NCBI RefSeq assembly: GCF_039872765.1
Contig: NZ_JBDPZC010000001.1
Location: 992,001-1,056,000 of the forward strand
Reading direction: 5' to 3'
Length of the DNA: 64,000 nucleotides
Source of the DNA: Roseateles_B flavus
GTDB taxonomy: Bacteria; Pseudomonadota; Gammaproteobacteria; Burkholderiales; Burkholderiaceae_C
The translations under genes and the position numbers were made by a program. Below, one piece after another: positions 18,247 through 26,506 of this stretch. The notes beneath the pieces are model-generated. The model was given only the letters and a program-made list of their open reading frames with translations, made no database searches and was not told the origin of the DNA. Each line of letters begins with the position of its first letter. Position 1 is the first letter of the stretch.

Positions 18247-19317
18247 ATGAATCCCCAAAACCGCTCCCCTCTGCCTTCGCCAGATCGCAAGATCCGGTTC
18301 GCCCTGGTCGGCTGCGGCCGCATCTCGAAGAACCATTTCGAGGCCCTGGCACGGCATGCGGACCGGGCCGAGGTCGTGGCCGTCTGCGACACCCGGCCCG
18401 AGGCGCTGCAGGCCGCCGTCGAGCTGACTGGCGCACCGGGCTTCGCCTCGCTGGAGGCCCTGCTGGCGGGCTCGGACGCCGATGTGGTCGTGCTGGCCAC
18501 GCCCTCGGGCCTGCATCCGCAGCAGGCCATCCAGGTCGCACGCGCCGGGCGGCACGTGCTGTCCGAGAAGCCCATGGCGACCAAGTTCGAGGAAGGCATG
18601 GCTATGGTGCGCGCCTGTCGCGATGCCGGCGTGAAGCTCTTCGTCGTCAAGCAGAACCGGCTCAACGCCACGGTGCAGCTCGTCAAGCGTGCCATCGAGC
18701 AGGGCCGCTTCGGCCGCATCTACCTGAGCACGGTCAATGTGTTCTGGACCCGCCCGCAGAGCTACTACGACGCCGCCAAGTGGCGCGGCCGCTGGGACCT
18801 CGACGGCGGTGCCTTCATGAACCAGGCCAGCCATTACGTGGACCTGCTGGACTGGCTGGTGGGCCCGGTGGACAACGTCCATGCCTACACCGCCACCCTG
18901 GCTCGAGACATCGAGGCCGAGGACACCGGCGTGATGAGCCTGCGCCTGCGCCACGGCGGTCTCGCCAGCATCAATGTCACCATGCTGACCTGGCCTCAGA
19001 ACCTCGAGGGCTCGATCACCATCCTGGGCGAGAAGGGTACCGTGCGCATCGGCGGCACGGCCGTCAACAAGATCGAGCACTGGCAGTTCGCTGAAGCCCA
19101 CGAGGATGACGCGCAGGTCGCCGCCAGCTCCTACGAGACCGGCAGCGTCTACGGCTTCGGCCACCCGCTGTACTACGACAACGTCATCCGCACCCTGCGC
19201 GGCGAGGCCCATGCAGAGGTCGATGGCTACGAGGGCCTGCGCTCGCTGGAGATCCTCATCGCCGCGTATCGCTCGGCCCGCGACGGGCAGCGCGTCGGCC
19301 TTCCCCTGGTCTTCTGA
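18247..19317 (+). CDS. wbpB: UDP-N-acetyl-glucosaminuronate 3-dehydrogenase (WbpB/WlbA-type Gfo/Idh oxidoreductase)
   Basis: 356 residues. The NAD-binding fold starts at FALVGCGRISKNHFEAL, and the Gfo/Idh signature EKP is at residues 107-109. WbpB oxidises C3 of UDP-GlcNAcA in the path to UDP-2,3-diacetamido-2,3-dideoxy-glucuronic acid. The assignment rests on the sequence type together with the next two genes, which are the acetyltransferase and aminotransferase of the same path. The UDP-GlcNAc 6-dehydrogenase (WbpA) and the 2-epimerase (WbpI) are absent from the window. It is the first gene of locus 1, divergent from lysS; a TAGAAT hexamer at 18213 could be its -10. Confidence 0.85.
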   Translation: MNPQNRSPLPSPDRKIRFALVGCGRISKNHFEALARHADRAEVVAVCDTRPEALQAAVELTGAPGFASLEALLAGSDADVVVLATPSGLHPQQAIQVARAGRHVLSEKPMATKFEEGMAMVRACRDAGVKLFVVKQNRLNATVQLVKRAIEQGRFGRIYLSTVNVFWTRPQSYYDAAKWRGRWDLDGGAFMNQASHYVDLLDWLVGPVDNVHAYTATLARDIEAEDTGVMSLRLRHGGLASINVTMLTWPQNLEGSITILGEKGTVRIGGTAVNKIEHWQFAEAHEDDAQVAASSYETGSVYGFGHPLYYDNVIRTLRGEAHAEVDGYEGLRSLEILIAAYRSARDGQRVGLPLVF

Positions 19318-19327
19318 TCCCGCCGCC

Positions 19328-19915
19328 ATGAGCTACTGGAAACACGACAGCGCCATCGTCGACGAAGGCGCGCAACTGGGCGAGGGCACGCGGGTCTGGC
19401 ACTTCGCACACGTGAGCCCGGGCGCCCGCATCGGCGCGCGCTGCGCGCTGGGGCAGGGCGTCTACGTGGGCAACGACGTGCTGATCGGCGACGGGGTCCG
19501 CATCCAGAACAACGTCTCGGTCTATGACGCGGTGACGCTGGAGGACGAGGTCTTCTGCGGCCCCAGCATGGTCTTCACCAACGTCTACAACCCGCGCGCC
19601 GCGGTGGCGCGCAAGAACGAGTACCGCCGTACCCTCGTGCGACGCGGGGCCACGCTGGGCGCCAACTGCACCATCGTCTGCGGCGTCACCATCGGCGCCC
19701 ATGCCTTTGTCGGCGCCGGTGCCGTGGTGCAGAAGGACGTGCCCGACTTCGCCCTCGTGGTGGGCGTGCCCGCCCGCCGCATCGGCTGGATGAGCCGCTT
19801 CGGCGAGCGCCTGGCCTTCGGCGCCGACGGCCGCGCCACCTGCCCGCAGACGGGTGATGTGTATGAACTGCAGGACCAGCGCTGCGTGCTGGTCCAGGAA
19901 GGAAGACTCCCGTGA
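19328..19915 (+). CDS. wbpD: UDP-amino-sugar N-acetyltransferase (WbpD/WlbB type, left-handed beta-helix)
   Basis: 195 residues, almost all hexapeptide repeats (for example VGNDVLIGDGVRIQNNVSVY) forming a trimeric left-handed beta-helix. The family-specific segment FTNVYNPRAAVARKNEYRRT is the WbpD/WlbB-type active-site region. It transfers acetyl from acetyl-CoA to the 3-amino group made by WbpE. It lies 10 bp after wbpB and its stop overlaps the GTG start of wbpE (19912), consistent with an operon in the order dehydrogenase, acetyltransferase, aminotransferase, as in the Pseudomonas and Bordetella loci. Confidence 0.88.
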   Translation: MSYWKHDSAIVDEGAQLGEGTRVWHFAHVSPGARIGARCALGQGVYVGNDVLIGDGVRIQNNVSVYDAVTLEDEVFCGPSMVFTNVYNPRAAVARKNEYRRTLVRRGATLGANCTIVCGVTIGAHAFVGAGAVVQKDVPDFALVVGVPARRIGWMSRFGERLAFGADGRATCPQTGDVYELQDQRCVLVQEGRLP

Positions 19916-21030
19916 CTACTGCCGGCAACGCGCTGCCCTTCATCGACCTCAAGGCCCAGTACGCCGCCCTGAAGGACCGCATCGCCCAGCGCATGCAGGC
20001 CGTGCTGGACCACGGCCAGTACATCATGGGCCCGGAGGTCAAGGAGCTGGAGACGAAGCTCGCGACCTACGCGGGCGTGAAGCACTGCATCACGGTCGCC
20101 AGCGGCACCGAGGCGCTGCTCATCGCGCTGATGGCCTTGGACCTGCAGCCGGGGGACGAGGTCATCACCACGCCCTTCACCTTCGCGGCGACGGCCGAGG
20201 TCATCGTGCTGCTGGGCGGCGTGCCGGTGTTCGTGGACATCGAACCCGACAGCTGCAACCTGGACGCCCGCCTGATCGAGGCCGCCATCACGCCGCGCGC
20301 CCGCGCCATCATGCCGGTGAGCCTGTACGGGCAGGTGGCGGACATGGCGGAGATCAACGCTATCGCCGCGAAGCATGGCGGCATCGCGGTTATCGAGGAT
20401 GCCGCCCAGAGCTTTGGCGCCAGCTACCAGGGTCGCAAGTCCTGCGGCCTCTCCACCTGGGGCGCCACCAGCTTCTTCCCCAGCAAGCCCCTGGGCTGCT
20501 ATGGCGACGGCGGCGCGCTGTTCACCGACGACGACACCCTGGCGCAGGCGGCCCGCGAGATCCGCGTTCATGGCCAGAGCCAGCGCTACACGCATACCCG
20601 CCTGGGCGTGGGCGGCCGCATGGACACGCTGCAGTGCGCCATCGTGCTGGCCAAGCTGGAACGCTTCGACTGGGAGATCGCGCAGCGCCTGGCCATCGGC
20701 GAGCGCTACCAGCAGGCGCTGGCCGGGCTGCCCGTGCAGCGTCTGGCCGTGCGTGAGGATCGCGACTGCGTCTGGGCCCAGTTCACGCTGCAGGTGGCCG
20801 ATCGCGAGGGCGTGACCGCGCGCCTCAATGCCGCGGGCGTGCCCACGGCCATCCACTACCCCAAGCCTCTGCACCTGCAGCCGGCCTATGCCCAGCGCTG
20901 CCGGGTGCCCGCGCCGCTGCCGCATGCCGAGGCTGCGGCGGCCCGCGTGCTGAGCCTGCCCATGAGCGCGGACCTGCAGCCCTCGCAGCAGGACCTGGTG
21001 ATCGCCGCCCTGCGCGCGGCCCTGCCCTGA
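19912..21030 (+). CDS. wbpE: UDP-3-keto-GlcNAcA aminotransferase (WbpE/WlbC type, PLP-dependent)
   Basis: 372 residues, DegT/DnrJ/EryC1 fold. The PLP lysine is Lys192 in FFPSKPLGCYGDGGAL, and the cofactor-binding aspartate is Asp163 in VIEDAAQSFGA. The N terminus PFIDLKAQYAALKDRI is characteristic of WbpE. It moves an amino group (normally from glutamate) to the 3-keto sugar made by WbpB. The start is GTG at 19912, overlapping the wbpD stop (GTGA), with GGAAGGA just upstream. Good agreement between motifs and neighbours makes this confident. Confidence 0.9.
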   Translation: MTTAGNALPFIDLKAQYAALKDRIAQRMQAVLDHGQYIMGPEVKELETKLATYAGVKHCITVASGTEALLIALMALDLQPGDEVITTPFTFAATAEVIVLLGGVPVFVDIEPDSCNLDARLIEAAITPRARAIMPVSLYGQVADMAEINAIAAKHGGIAVIEDAAQSFGASYQGRKSCGLSTWGATSFFPSKPLGCYGDGGALFTDDDTLAQAAREIRVHGQSQRYTHTRLGVGGRMDTLQCAIVLAKLERFDWEIAQRLAIGERYQQALAGLPVQRLAVREDRDCVWAQFTLQVADREGVTARLNAAGVPTAIHYPKPLHLQPAYAQRCRVPAPLPHAEAAAARVLSLPMSADLQPSQQDLVIAALRAALP

Positions 21031-21039
21031 TCGCCGGCC

Positions 21040-21594
21040 ATGCTGCTGGGCTACCGCCTCGATGCCCTGCGTGCCCGCGTGCGCGCCCGCTGGCTGGGCC
21101 TGCTGGGCCTGGCTGTGGGTGCCGGCGCGCAGGTGCACCCGGGCGTCCGCCTGCGCCATGGCGAGGGCTGCGCGATCGGCGAGCGCAGCATCCTGTACCG
21201 CGGCGTGCAGATCCTGGCCACGGCGGGCGGGCGCTTCCGCATCGGTCGTGACAGCCATCTGGCGCCGGGCGGCTATCTGCTCGTGGGCGCGCAGCAACTG
21301 CTGATCGGCGACGACGTCGCCATCGGCCCCGGTCTGATGCTGTTCTGCGAATCCAATGACGTGCAGGGCGCAGGCCTGTTCCGCCAGCAGTACCGCCGGG
21401 CGGAGGTGCGCATTGGCAGCAATGTCTTCATCGGAGCCCGCGTGACGGTCCTGCCGGGCTCGGTGATCGAGGACCGCGTCGCCGTGGCCGCTCATGCCGT
21501 GGTCAGCGGGCGCCTGGCCTCGGGCTGGCTCTACGGCGGCGCACCAGCGCGCGCGCTGCGTCGCCTGGGCGGCGCAGAAGGGCTGTCCGCATGA
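21040..21594 (+). CDS. Hexapeptide-repeat acyltransferase
   Basis: 184 residues. After an Arg-rich lead (RLDALRARVRARWLGLLG) the chain is a left-handed beta-helix with repeats such as ILYRGVQILATAGGRFRIG and IGSNVFIGARVTVLPGSVI. It closes with the family's AARALR-type tail (GAPARALRRLGG). It probably O- or N-acetylates a glycan residue. The donor and target are not evident. It overlaps the next aminotransferase by 4 bases (ATGA) and lies 9 bp after wbpE. It could modify a sugar of this locus rather than act in the WbpBDE path, which already has its acetyltransferase. Confidence 0.75.
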   Translation: MLLGYRLDALRARVRARWLGLLGLAVGAGAQVHPGVRLRHGEGCAIGERSILYRGVQILATAGGRFRIGRDSHLAPGGYLLVGAQQLLIGDDVAIGPGLMLFCESNDVQGAGLFRQQYRRAEVRIGSNVFIGARVTVLPGSVIEDRVAVAAHAVVSGRLASGWLYGGAPARALRRLGGAEGLSA

Positions 21595-22826
21595 AGGGCC
21601 ATGTCACCGGCGCGCTGCGCTGGTGGGACTTCCTCACGGCGACGCTGCAGGCCCTGCTCGACAGCGAGGCCTCGCTGCTGAAGTTCCGCACCGCCTTCGC
21701 CGCCAGCCTGGGGCTGGACGCCGCCCGAGTGAGCCTGTTCGGCAGCGGTCGCAGCGCCCTGCATGCCCTGGTGGCGGGCCTTGCGCTGCCTCCGGATGCG
21801 GAGGTGCTGCTGCCGGGTTACACCTGCGTCGTCGTGCCCAACGTCTTCCTGCACCTGGGCCTGCCGGTCCGCTACGTGGACATCGCCCCGGGCAGCTGGA
21901 ACCCCGCCGCCGAGGCCATCGCCCAGGCCATCACGCCGCGCACGGCCCTGGTGGTGCTGCCTCACAACTTCGGCCTGTGCATGGACGGCATCGAGACGCT
22001 GCGCGAGCGCTTTCCCTCGGTGGTCTTCGTGGAGGATGCGGCCCATGCCTGGGGCAGCCGCGACGCCGAAGGCCGCATGGCCGGCACCCGCGCGCAGGCG
22101 GCCTTCTTCAGCTTCGAGTACTCCAAGCCCCTCACCACGGGCATCGGCGGTGCGCTCGTGCTGAACGACGTGTCACTGCGCGCGCGCCTGGCCCGGCGCC
22201 TGCCGGCGTTGCGCGTGCCGAAGCGGGGTCAGGTCTTGCGGCAAGTCCTGACCCTGGTCTGGCACCGGCTCGGGCAGTCCCTGCCGGGGGGCCTGATGCG
22301 GGGCCTGAGCGCCGTGCTGCGCCTGCCGGCCCGCGCGGCCGGCGTGGTGGCCCGCACGCCCGACAGCGAGCTCAGCGGCGCCTCTGCGCCTGACTATGCC
22401 TTGGGCCTGCACCCCTGGTCCGCCGCCCTGGGTCTGCAGCAGGCACGGCGTGCCGAGGCCCTGTGGGCCACGCGCCGCCGCCAGGCCCGGACCTACGACG
22501 CCCTGCTGGCCGGCGCCCCGGGCTGGACGCTGCCCCTGCATCGCGAGGGCGAGGTGCTGCTGCGCTATCCCGTGCGCATCGACGATGCGGCGCAGCGTGC
22601 CGCCGTGATGCGCGGCCTCGTGGCCCTGGACATCGTGCCCGGCGTCTGGTTCGACGACGTGGTGCACCCGGCGGGCAGCCTGCGCTACGGCTACGAGGCC
22701 GGCGCCTGCCCGCAGGGCGAGGCGGCGGCCCGCGCGGTGCTGAACCTGCCGCTGGGCCTGCATGCCGATCTTTCGCCGCGCCAGCAGCAGGGCCTGCGCG
22801 CCCTGGCCCGGGGGGCGGCCGCATGA
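21591..22826 (+). CDS. DegT/DnrJ/EryC1-family aminotransferase, divergent subtype
   Basis: 411 residues. The PLP lysine is Lys179 in AFFSFEYSKPLTTGIGG, and the cofactor aspartate is in VVFVEDAAHAWGS. The N terminus lacks the usual sugar-aminotransferase lead and begins MKGHVTGALRWWDFLTATLQ. An extra hydrophobic Arg/Leu segment after the active site (about residues 205-255) is also unusual. The fold and lysine are secure. The substrate is not, and it may be a sugar aminotransferase or a dehydratase-like relative. It holds the palindromic copy of the repeated 15-bp word. It overlaps the acyltransferase before it and the flippase after it by 4 bases each. Confidence 0.75.
   Translation: MKGHVTGALRWWDFLTATLQALLDSEASLLKFRTAFAASLGLDAARVSLFGSGRSALHALVAGLALPPDAEVLLPGYTCVVVPNVFLHLGLPVRYVDIAPGSWNPAAEAIAQAITPRTALVVLPHNFGLCMDGIETLRERFPSVVFVEDAAHAWGSRDAEGRMAGTRAQAAFFSFEYSKPLTTGIGGALVLNDVSLRARLARRLPALRVPKRGQVLRQVLTLVWHRLGQSLPGGLMRGLSAVLRLPARAAGVVARTPDSELSGASAPDYALGLHPWSAALGLQQARRAEALWATRRRQARTYDALLAGAPGWTLPLHREGEVLLRYPVRIDDAAQRAAVMRGLVALDIVPGVWFDDVVHPAGSLRYGYEAGACPQGEAAARAVLNLPLGLHADLSPRQQQGLRALARGAAA
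22225..22254 (+). repeat. Palindromic copy of the repeated word inside the aminotransferase gene
   Basis: GGGGTCAGGTCTTGC (22225-22239), one base, then GCAAGTCCTGACCC (22241-22254). The second arm is the inverse of the first with one mismatch, giving a 14-bp hairpin. In frame it reads Gly-Gln-Val-Leu, then Arg-Gln-Val-Leu-Thr. It is one of six sites in the window. Confidence 0.6.
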
Positions 22827-24124
22827 GCCTGCGTCAACGCTTCGCGCAGCTGGCCTCTGCCGCGGCCCTCAGTCAGGCCATCCCCCTGCTGATGGCACCC
22901 CTGCTGACGCGCCAGTTCGGTCCCGAAGCCCTGGGGCACTGGGCCCTCTTCGCGGCGCTGGCGGCCAATCTGGCGACGGTGGCCAATCTGCGCTATGAGT
23001 ACGCCGTGCTGCTGCCGCGCCGGATGGGCGAGGCCGCCCTGCTGCTGGAGCTGGCCCTGTGGATCGCTGGCCTGACGGGCCTGCTCTCGATGGCGCTCAG
23101 CCTGGGCCTGATCATGGGCGCCCCCGCGCTGGACGGGCGCTGGGCCGGGCTGTCCGCGCTGAACCCGGCCCTGCTGGCCCTGGGCCCCGTGGTGGCGCTG
23201 GCCGGCCTTCAGCAGGCGATGACGCTGTGGGCCAATCGCCAGGGGCGCTTCGGTCTGATCGGGCAGTCGCGCGTCCTGCAGCAGGGCGGCCTGGCCGTCG
23301 CGCAGGGGCTGGCCATGCTGGCGGGCTGGACCACCGCCTCAGCCCTGGTCGTGGCGCAGCTGCTGAGCAGCATGCTGGCGCCGCTGTGGCTGCAGGCCGG
23401 AGGGCTTCGCCTGCGCTGGCGGCGTTCTCGCACGCTTGTCGCCGGTCAGCGCCATGTGCGGCACCTGCGCCGCGTGGCCGAGCGGCAGCGCCAGTTCCCC
23501 TTGATCAACAGCCCGCATGCCTTCGTCAATGCACTGCAGGAGACCGTCGTGCTGGCCTTCATCACCGCCTGGGCGGGTGCCGCGGCGGCAGGCTACTACG
23601 CGGTGATGGTGCGCCTGGTGAAGGCGCCCGCCAGCCTGATCGGCGGGGCGCTTTCCGAGGTCCTGCTGTCCACGCTGGCGGCGGACTGGCGCAGTGGGCA
23701 GAGCCTGCGTCCGCGCCTGCGCCGCAGCCTCTGGGCCCTGGCCGGGCTGGCTCTGCCGGGCATGGTGCTGCTGATGATCACGGGCCCCGCGCTCTTCGCC
23801 TGGCTGCTGGGCGATCAGTGGCGGGTGTCCGGCGAGCTGGCCCGCTGGTTCGCGCCCTACGTGGCCGCGCATTTCATCGCGGCGCCGCTGACGGTGGCCC
23901 CCATGGTGACGGGCCGCCAGGCCGGTGCCCTGGTCTTCAGCCTGGCCGGCAATGCCCTGTACATCGCGGCCCTGGGCCTGGTGCTGGGGCAGGGCGGTGC
24001 CTTGCGCGAGGCGCTGGGTGCGGTTTCGCTGCTGCTGCCCTTCTATTTCGTGGCGCTGCTGGCCTGGATCTGGCGTGGCGGCGTGCCTTCCCCGACTTCC
24101 CTGCAGCAAGGAGCCCGCGCGTGA
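22823..24124 (+). CDS. wzx: Wzx-type lipid-linked oligosaccharide flippase
   Basis: 433 residues with about 12 predicted membrane segments of the MOP/MATE polysaccharide-transport family. The N-terminal signature is ASAAALSQAIPLLMAPLLTRQFGPEALG. It should move undecaprenyl-linked repeat units across the inner membrane. It starts at the ATG overlapping the previous stop, and its own TGA overlaps the next gene's GTG, so genes 21591-25212 are translationally coupled. Sugar specificity cannot be read. It is one of three flippase-like genes in the window; the others are at 43337 and 56222. Confidence 0.82.
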   Translation: MSLRQRFAQLASAAALSQAIPLLMAPLLTRQFGPEALGHWALFAALAANLATVANLRYEYAVLLPRRMGEAALLLELALWIAGLTGLLSMALSLGLIMGAPALDGRWAGLSALNPALLALGPVVALAGLQQAMTLWANRQGRFGLIGQSRVLQQGGLAVAQGLAMLAGWTTASALVVAQLLSSMLAPLWLQAGGLRLRWRRSRTLVAGQRHVRHLRRVAERQRQFPLINSPHAFVNALQETVVLAFITAWAGAAAAGYYAVMVRLVKAPASLIGGALSEVLLSTLAADWRSGQSLRPRLRRSLWALAGLALPGMVLLMITGPALFAWLLGDQWRVSGELARWFAPYVAAHFIAAPLTVAPMVTGRQAGALVFSLAGNALYIAALGLVLGQGGALREALGAVSLLLPFYFVALLAWIWRGGVPSPTSLQQGARA

Positions 24125-25212
24125 AGCTGGTCCTGATCGGTGATGGCGAAAGCCCGCACCTGCTCAAGTGGGCGCGTGCCCTGTCCGCGGTGCCGGGCCT
24201 GCATCTGCATGCGGCCTCCTCGCGCGGTTTCACGCCGGCCTTCGAGGCCCTCGTGCCGGCCGAGTGCCGCCTGGTGCTGGGCACCGATCCGCGCCATGCC
24301 GGCGGCAATGTGGCCGTGCTCAAGACGTTGCCGCGGCTGGGCCACTGGCTGGCACAGGTCGATGCCGACTGGCTGCTCCCGCACTACCTCACCTCGCACG
24401 GCACCCTGGCCTGGGCCGCGAAGACGGGCTGGCGGCTGCGCGCGAAGATCGCCGGATCGGCCTGGGGCAGCGACATCCTGGTGACGCCGCAGCAGGGCTG
24501 GGCCTACCGTTGGCTGACGTCGCGCGTGCTGCGGGCCTGCACGCTGTGCACCTCGGACTCGCAGCACATGAGCGCCCGCATGCACGAGCTGGGCGCGGGC
24601 GAGGTCATGACCTTCCCTTTCGGGCTGGAGGCCCTGCCCAAGCAGAACGTGCGCAAGCAGCCCTGGCTGTTCTTCAGCAATCGTGGCCTGGAGCCCCTCT
24701 ACCGCCCCGATCGCGTGCTGGCCACCTTCGCCGCCATCGCCCGGCTCAAGCCAGAGGCTCGACTCGTGATGGCCAATGACGGCAGCCTTCGCGGCGCGCT
24801 GGAGGCCCAGGCGAAGACCCTGGGCCTGGACGACCGCGTGGAGTTCGTCGGCCGGCTCGACCCCAAGGCGCAAGGCGTGCACTACGCCCGCGCCCGCTGG
24901 TTCCTGAGCCTGCCGGCGAGCGACTCGGTCTCGGTCTCGGTCCTGGAGGCCCTGGCCCACGAGTGCCTGCCCCTGCTGTCCGAGCTGCCGGCCAACCGCG
25001 AGCTGCTGGCGGATGGCCAGCGTGGCCTGCTGCTGGCCAAGGGCGCCGAAGCCGAGGGTCAGGTCTTGCTGGACCGCCTGGAGACGCTGCTCGTGGAGGG
25101 GGAGTCCGTCGGGGCCGTCAACCGCGAGTGGGTGGCCCGCCATGCCCTGTTCCCGCCGGCCGTGCGCCGTTTCGTCGACCGTCTGAAGGCGCTGGACGCG
25201 CCGGCACGCTGA
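24121..25212 (+). CDS. Glycosyltransferase (GT4-like, GT-B fold)
   Basis: 363 residues. The N-terminal acceptor domain starts MKLVLIGDGESPHLLKWARA. The C-terminal donor domain holds the nucleotide-sugar pattern (LFFSNRGLEPLYRPDRVL, VEFVGRLDPK) and the closing SVSVLEALAHECLPLLSELPANRELL, the GT4 motif E-x7-E. It should add one sugar of the locus 1 repeat unit. It starts at the GTG overlapping the wzx stop. It contains a copy of the repeated word at 25056-25069, read as Gly-Gln-Val-Leu. Donor and acceptor are unknown. Confidence 0.82.
   Translation: MKLVLIGDGESPHLLKWARALSAVPGLHLHAASSRGFTPAFEALVPAECRLVLGTDPRHAGGNVAVLKTLPRLGHWLAQVDADWLLPHYLTSHGTLAWAAKTGWRLRAKIAGSAWGSDILVTPQQGWAYRWLTSRVLRACTLCTSDSQHMSARMHELGAGEVMTFPFGLEALPKQNVRKQPWLFFSNRGLEPLYRPDRVLATFAAIARLKPEARLVMANDGSLRGALEAQAKTLGLDDRVEFVGRLDPKAQGVHYARARWFLSLPASDSVSVSVLEALAHECLPLLSELPANRELLADGQRGLLLAKGAEAEGQVLLDRLETLLVEGESVGAVNREWVARHALFPPAVRRFVDRLKALDAPAR
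25056..25069 (+). repeat. 14-bp copy of the repeated word in the glycosyltransferase gene
   Basis: GGGTCAGGTCTTGC, in frame as Gly-Gln-Val-Leu with a TTG leucine codon. See the copies at 22225, 44388, 54013 and 63670. Confidence 0.55.
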
Positions 25213-25221
25213 TCTCCTTCC

Positions 25222-26454
25222 ATGCGCATTCTCCTGATCAACCATTACGCCGGCTCGCCCGAGCACGGCATGGAATACCGGCCCTTCTATCTGGCGCGCG
25301 AATGGGTGCGCGCCGGCCACCAGGTGCTGATCCTGGCCGCCTCGCACTCGCATGTGCGCAGCACCCAGCCGCGCGTGGGGCCGCAGCAGATCGAGGGCGT
25401 CTCCTACTGCTGGTACCCCACACCGGCCTACCAGGGCAACGGCCTGGGCCGGGTGCGCAACATCTGGTCCTTCTGCCGCCAGGTCTGGAAGGACGCCGAC
25501 ATCCTCGCCCGCGATTTCCAGCCCGATGCGGTCATCGCCTCCAGCACCTATCCCATGGACGTCTGGGTGGCCCGCCGCGTGGCCCGTGCCGCCAAGGCCA
25601 AGCTGGTCTACGAGGTGCATGACCTCTGGCCGCTGTCTCCCATCGAACTGTCCGGCATGTCGCCCCGCCACCCGTTCGCGATGCTGTGCCAGAAGGCCGA
25701 GGACGAGGCCTACCGCGATGCCGACGTGGTCGTCTCCATGCTGCCCAAGGTGCAGCAGCACATGGCCGCGCTTGGCCTGGACCTGAAGAAGCTGCACATC
25801 GTGCCCAACGGCATCACGCTGGACGAGTGGGACGAGTCGCGCCAGGAGCCCGTGGACGCCGCCATCGCCGCCCATATCGCCACCGAGCGCGCCGCGGGCC
25901 GCCAGGTGCTCGGCTATGCCGGCTCCATGGGCCTGCCCAACGCGCTGGACGTGCTGCTGGACGCCGCGCGCCTGCTGCAGTCGGCGCCGGTGTCCCTGGT
26001 GCTGGTGGGCGACGGCCATGAGCGCGAGCGCCTGCAGGCCCGTGTCGAGGCCGAGGGCCTGCGCCACGTGCGCTTCTTCCCGCCCATCCCGAAGCGCCAG
26101 ATCCCTGCGCTGCTGGGGCTCTTCGACATCGCCTACATCGGCTGGCAGCGCACGCCCATCTACCGCTTCGGCATCGCGCCCAACAAGCTGATGGACTACC
26201 TGATGGCGCGCCGCGTGGTGCTCCACTCGGTGGAGGCGGGCAACGACCCGGTCGCGGAGGCCGGCGCCGGCCTCACCGTGCCGCCCGAGGACCCGGCCGC
26301 CGTGGCCGCCGGCGTGCAGCGCCTGCTGGCCCTGAGCGCTGCCGAGCGCACGGCCATGGGCGAACGCGGCCGTGCCTTCGTGCTGGCCCAGCACACCTAC
26401 CCGGTGCTGGCGCAGCGCTTCATCGATGCGCTGCGCGCCGCCGGCGCGCCCTGA
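25222..26454 (+). CDS. GT4 glycosyltransferase (WbuB/WlbH-like)
   Basis: 410 residues. N-terminal MRILLINHYAGSPEHGMEYR and FYLAREWVRAGHQVLILAAS are characteristic of the WbuB/WlbH-type GT4 enzymes found in O-antigen loci that make aminosugars. The GT4 donor domain contains GYAGSMGLPNALDVLLDAAR, LVGDGHERERL and PNKLMDYLMARRVVL. These enzymes commonly add N-acetylated deoxyhexoses, which would fit the aminotransferases around it, but the donor is not proved. It follows the previous gene by 9 bp and probably ends the translationally coupled block. Confidence 0.82.
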   Translation: MRILLINHYAGSPEHGMEYRPFYLAREWVRAGHQVLILAASHSHVRSTQPRVGPQQIEGVSYCWYPTPAYQGNGLGRVRNIWSFCRQVWKDADILARDFQPDAVIASSTYPMDVWVARRVARAAKAKLVYEVHDLWPLSPIELSGMSPRHPFAMLCQKAEDEAYRDADVVVSMLPKVQQHMAALGLDLKKLHIVPNGITLDEWDESRQEPVDAAIAAHIATERAAGRQVLGYAGSMGLPNALDVLLDAARLLQSAPVSLVLVGDGHERERLQARVEAEGLRHVRFFPPIPKRQIPALLGLFDIAYIGWQRTPIYRFGIAPNKLMDYLMARRVVLHSVEAGNDPVAEAGAGLTVPPEDPAAVAAGVQRLLALSAAERTAMGERGRAFVLAQHTYPVLAQRFIDALRAAGAP

Positions 26455-26506
26455 GTCGCGCTCGCCGACAATTCCCACCGATCCCCCGTTTCGAAAGACC
26501 GCCACC

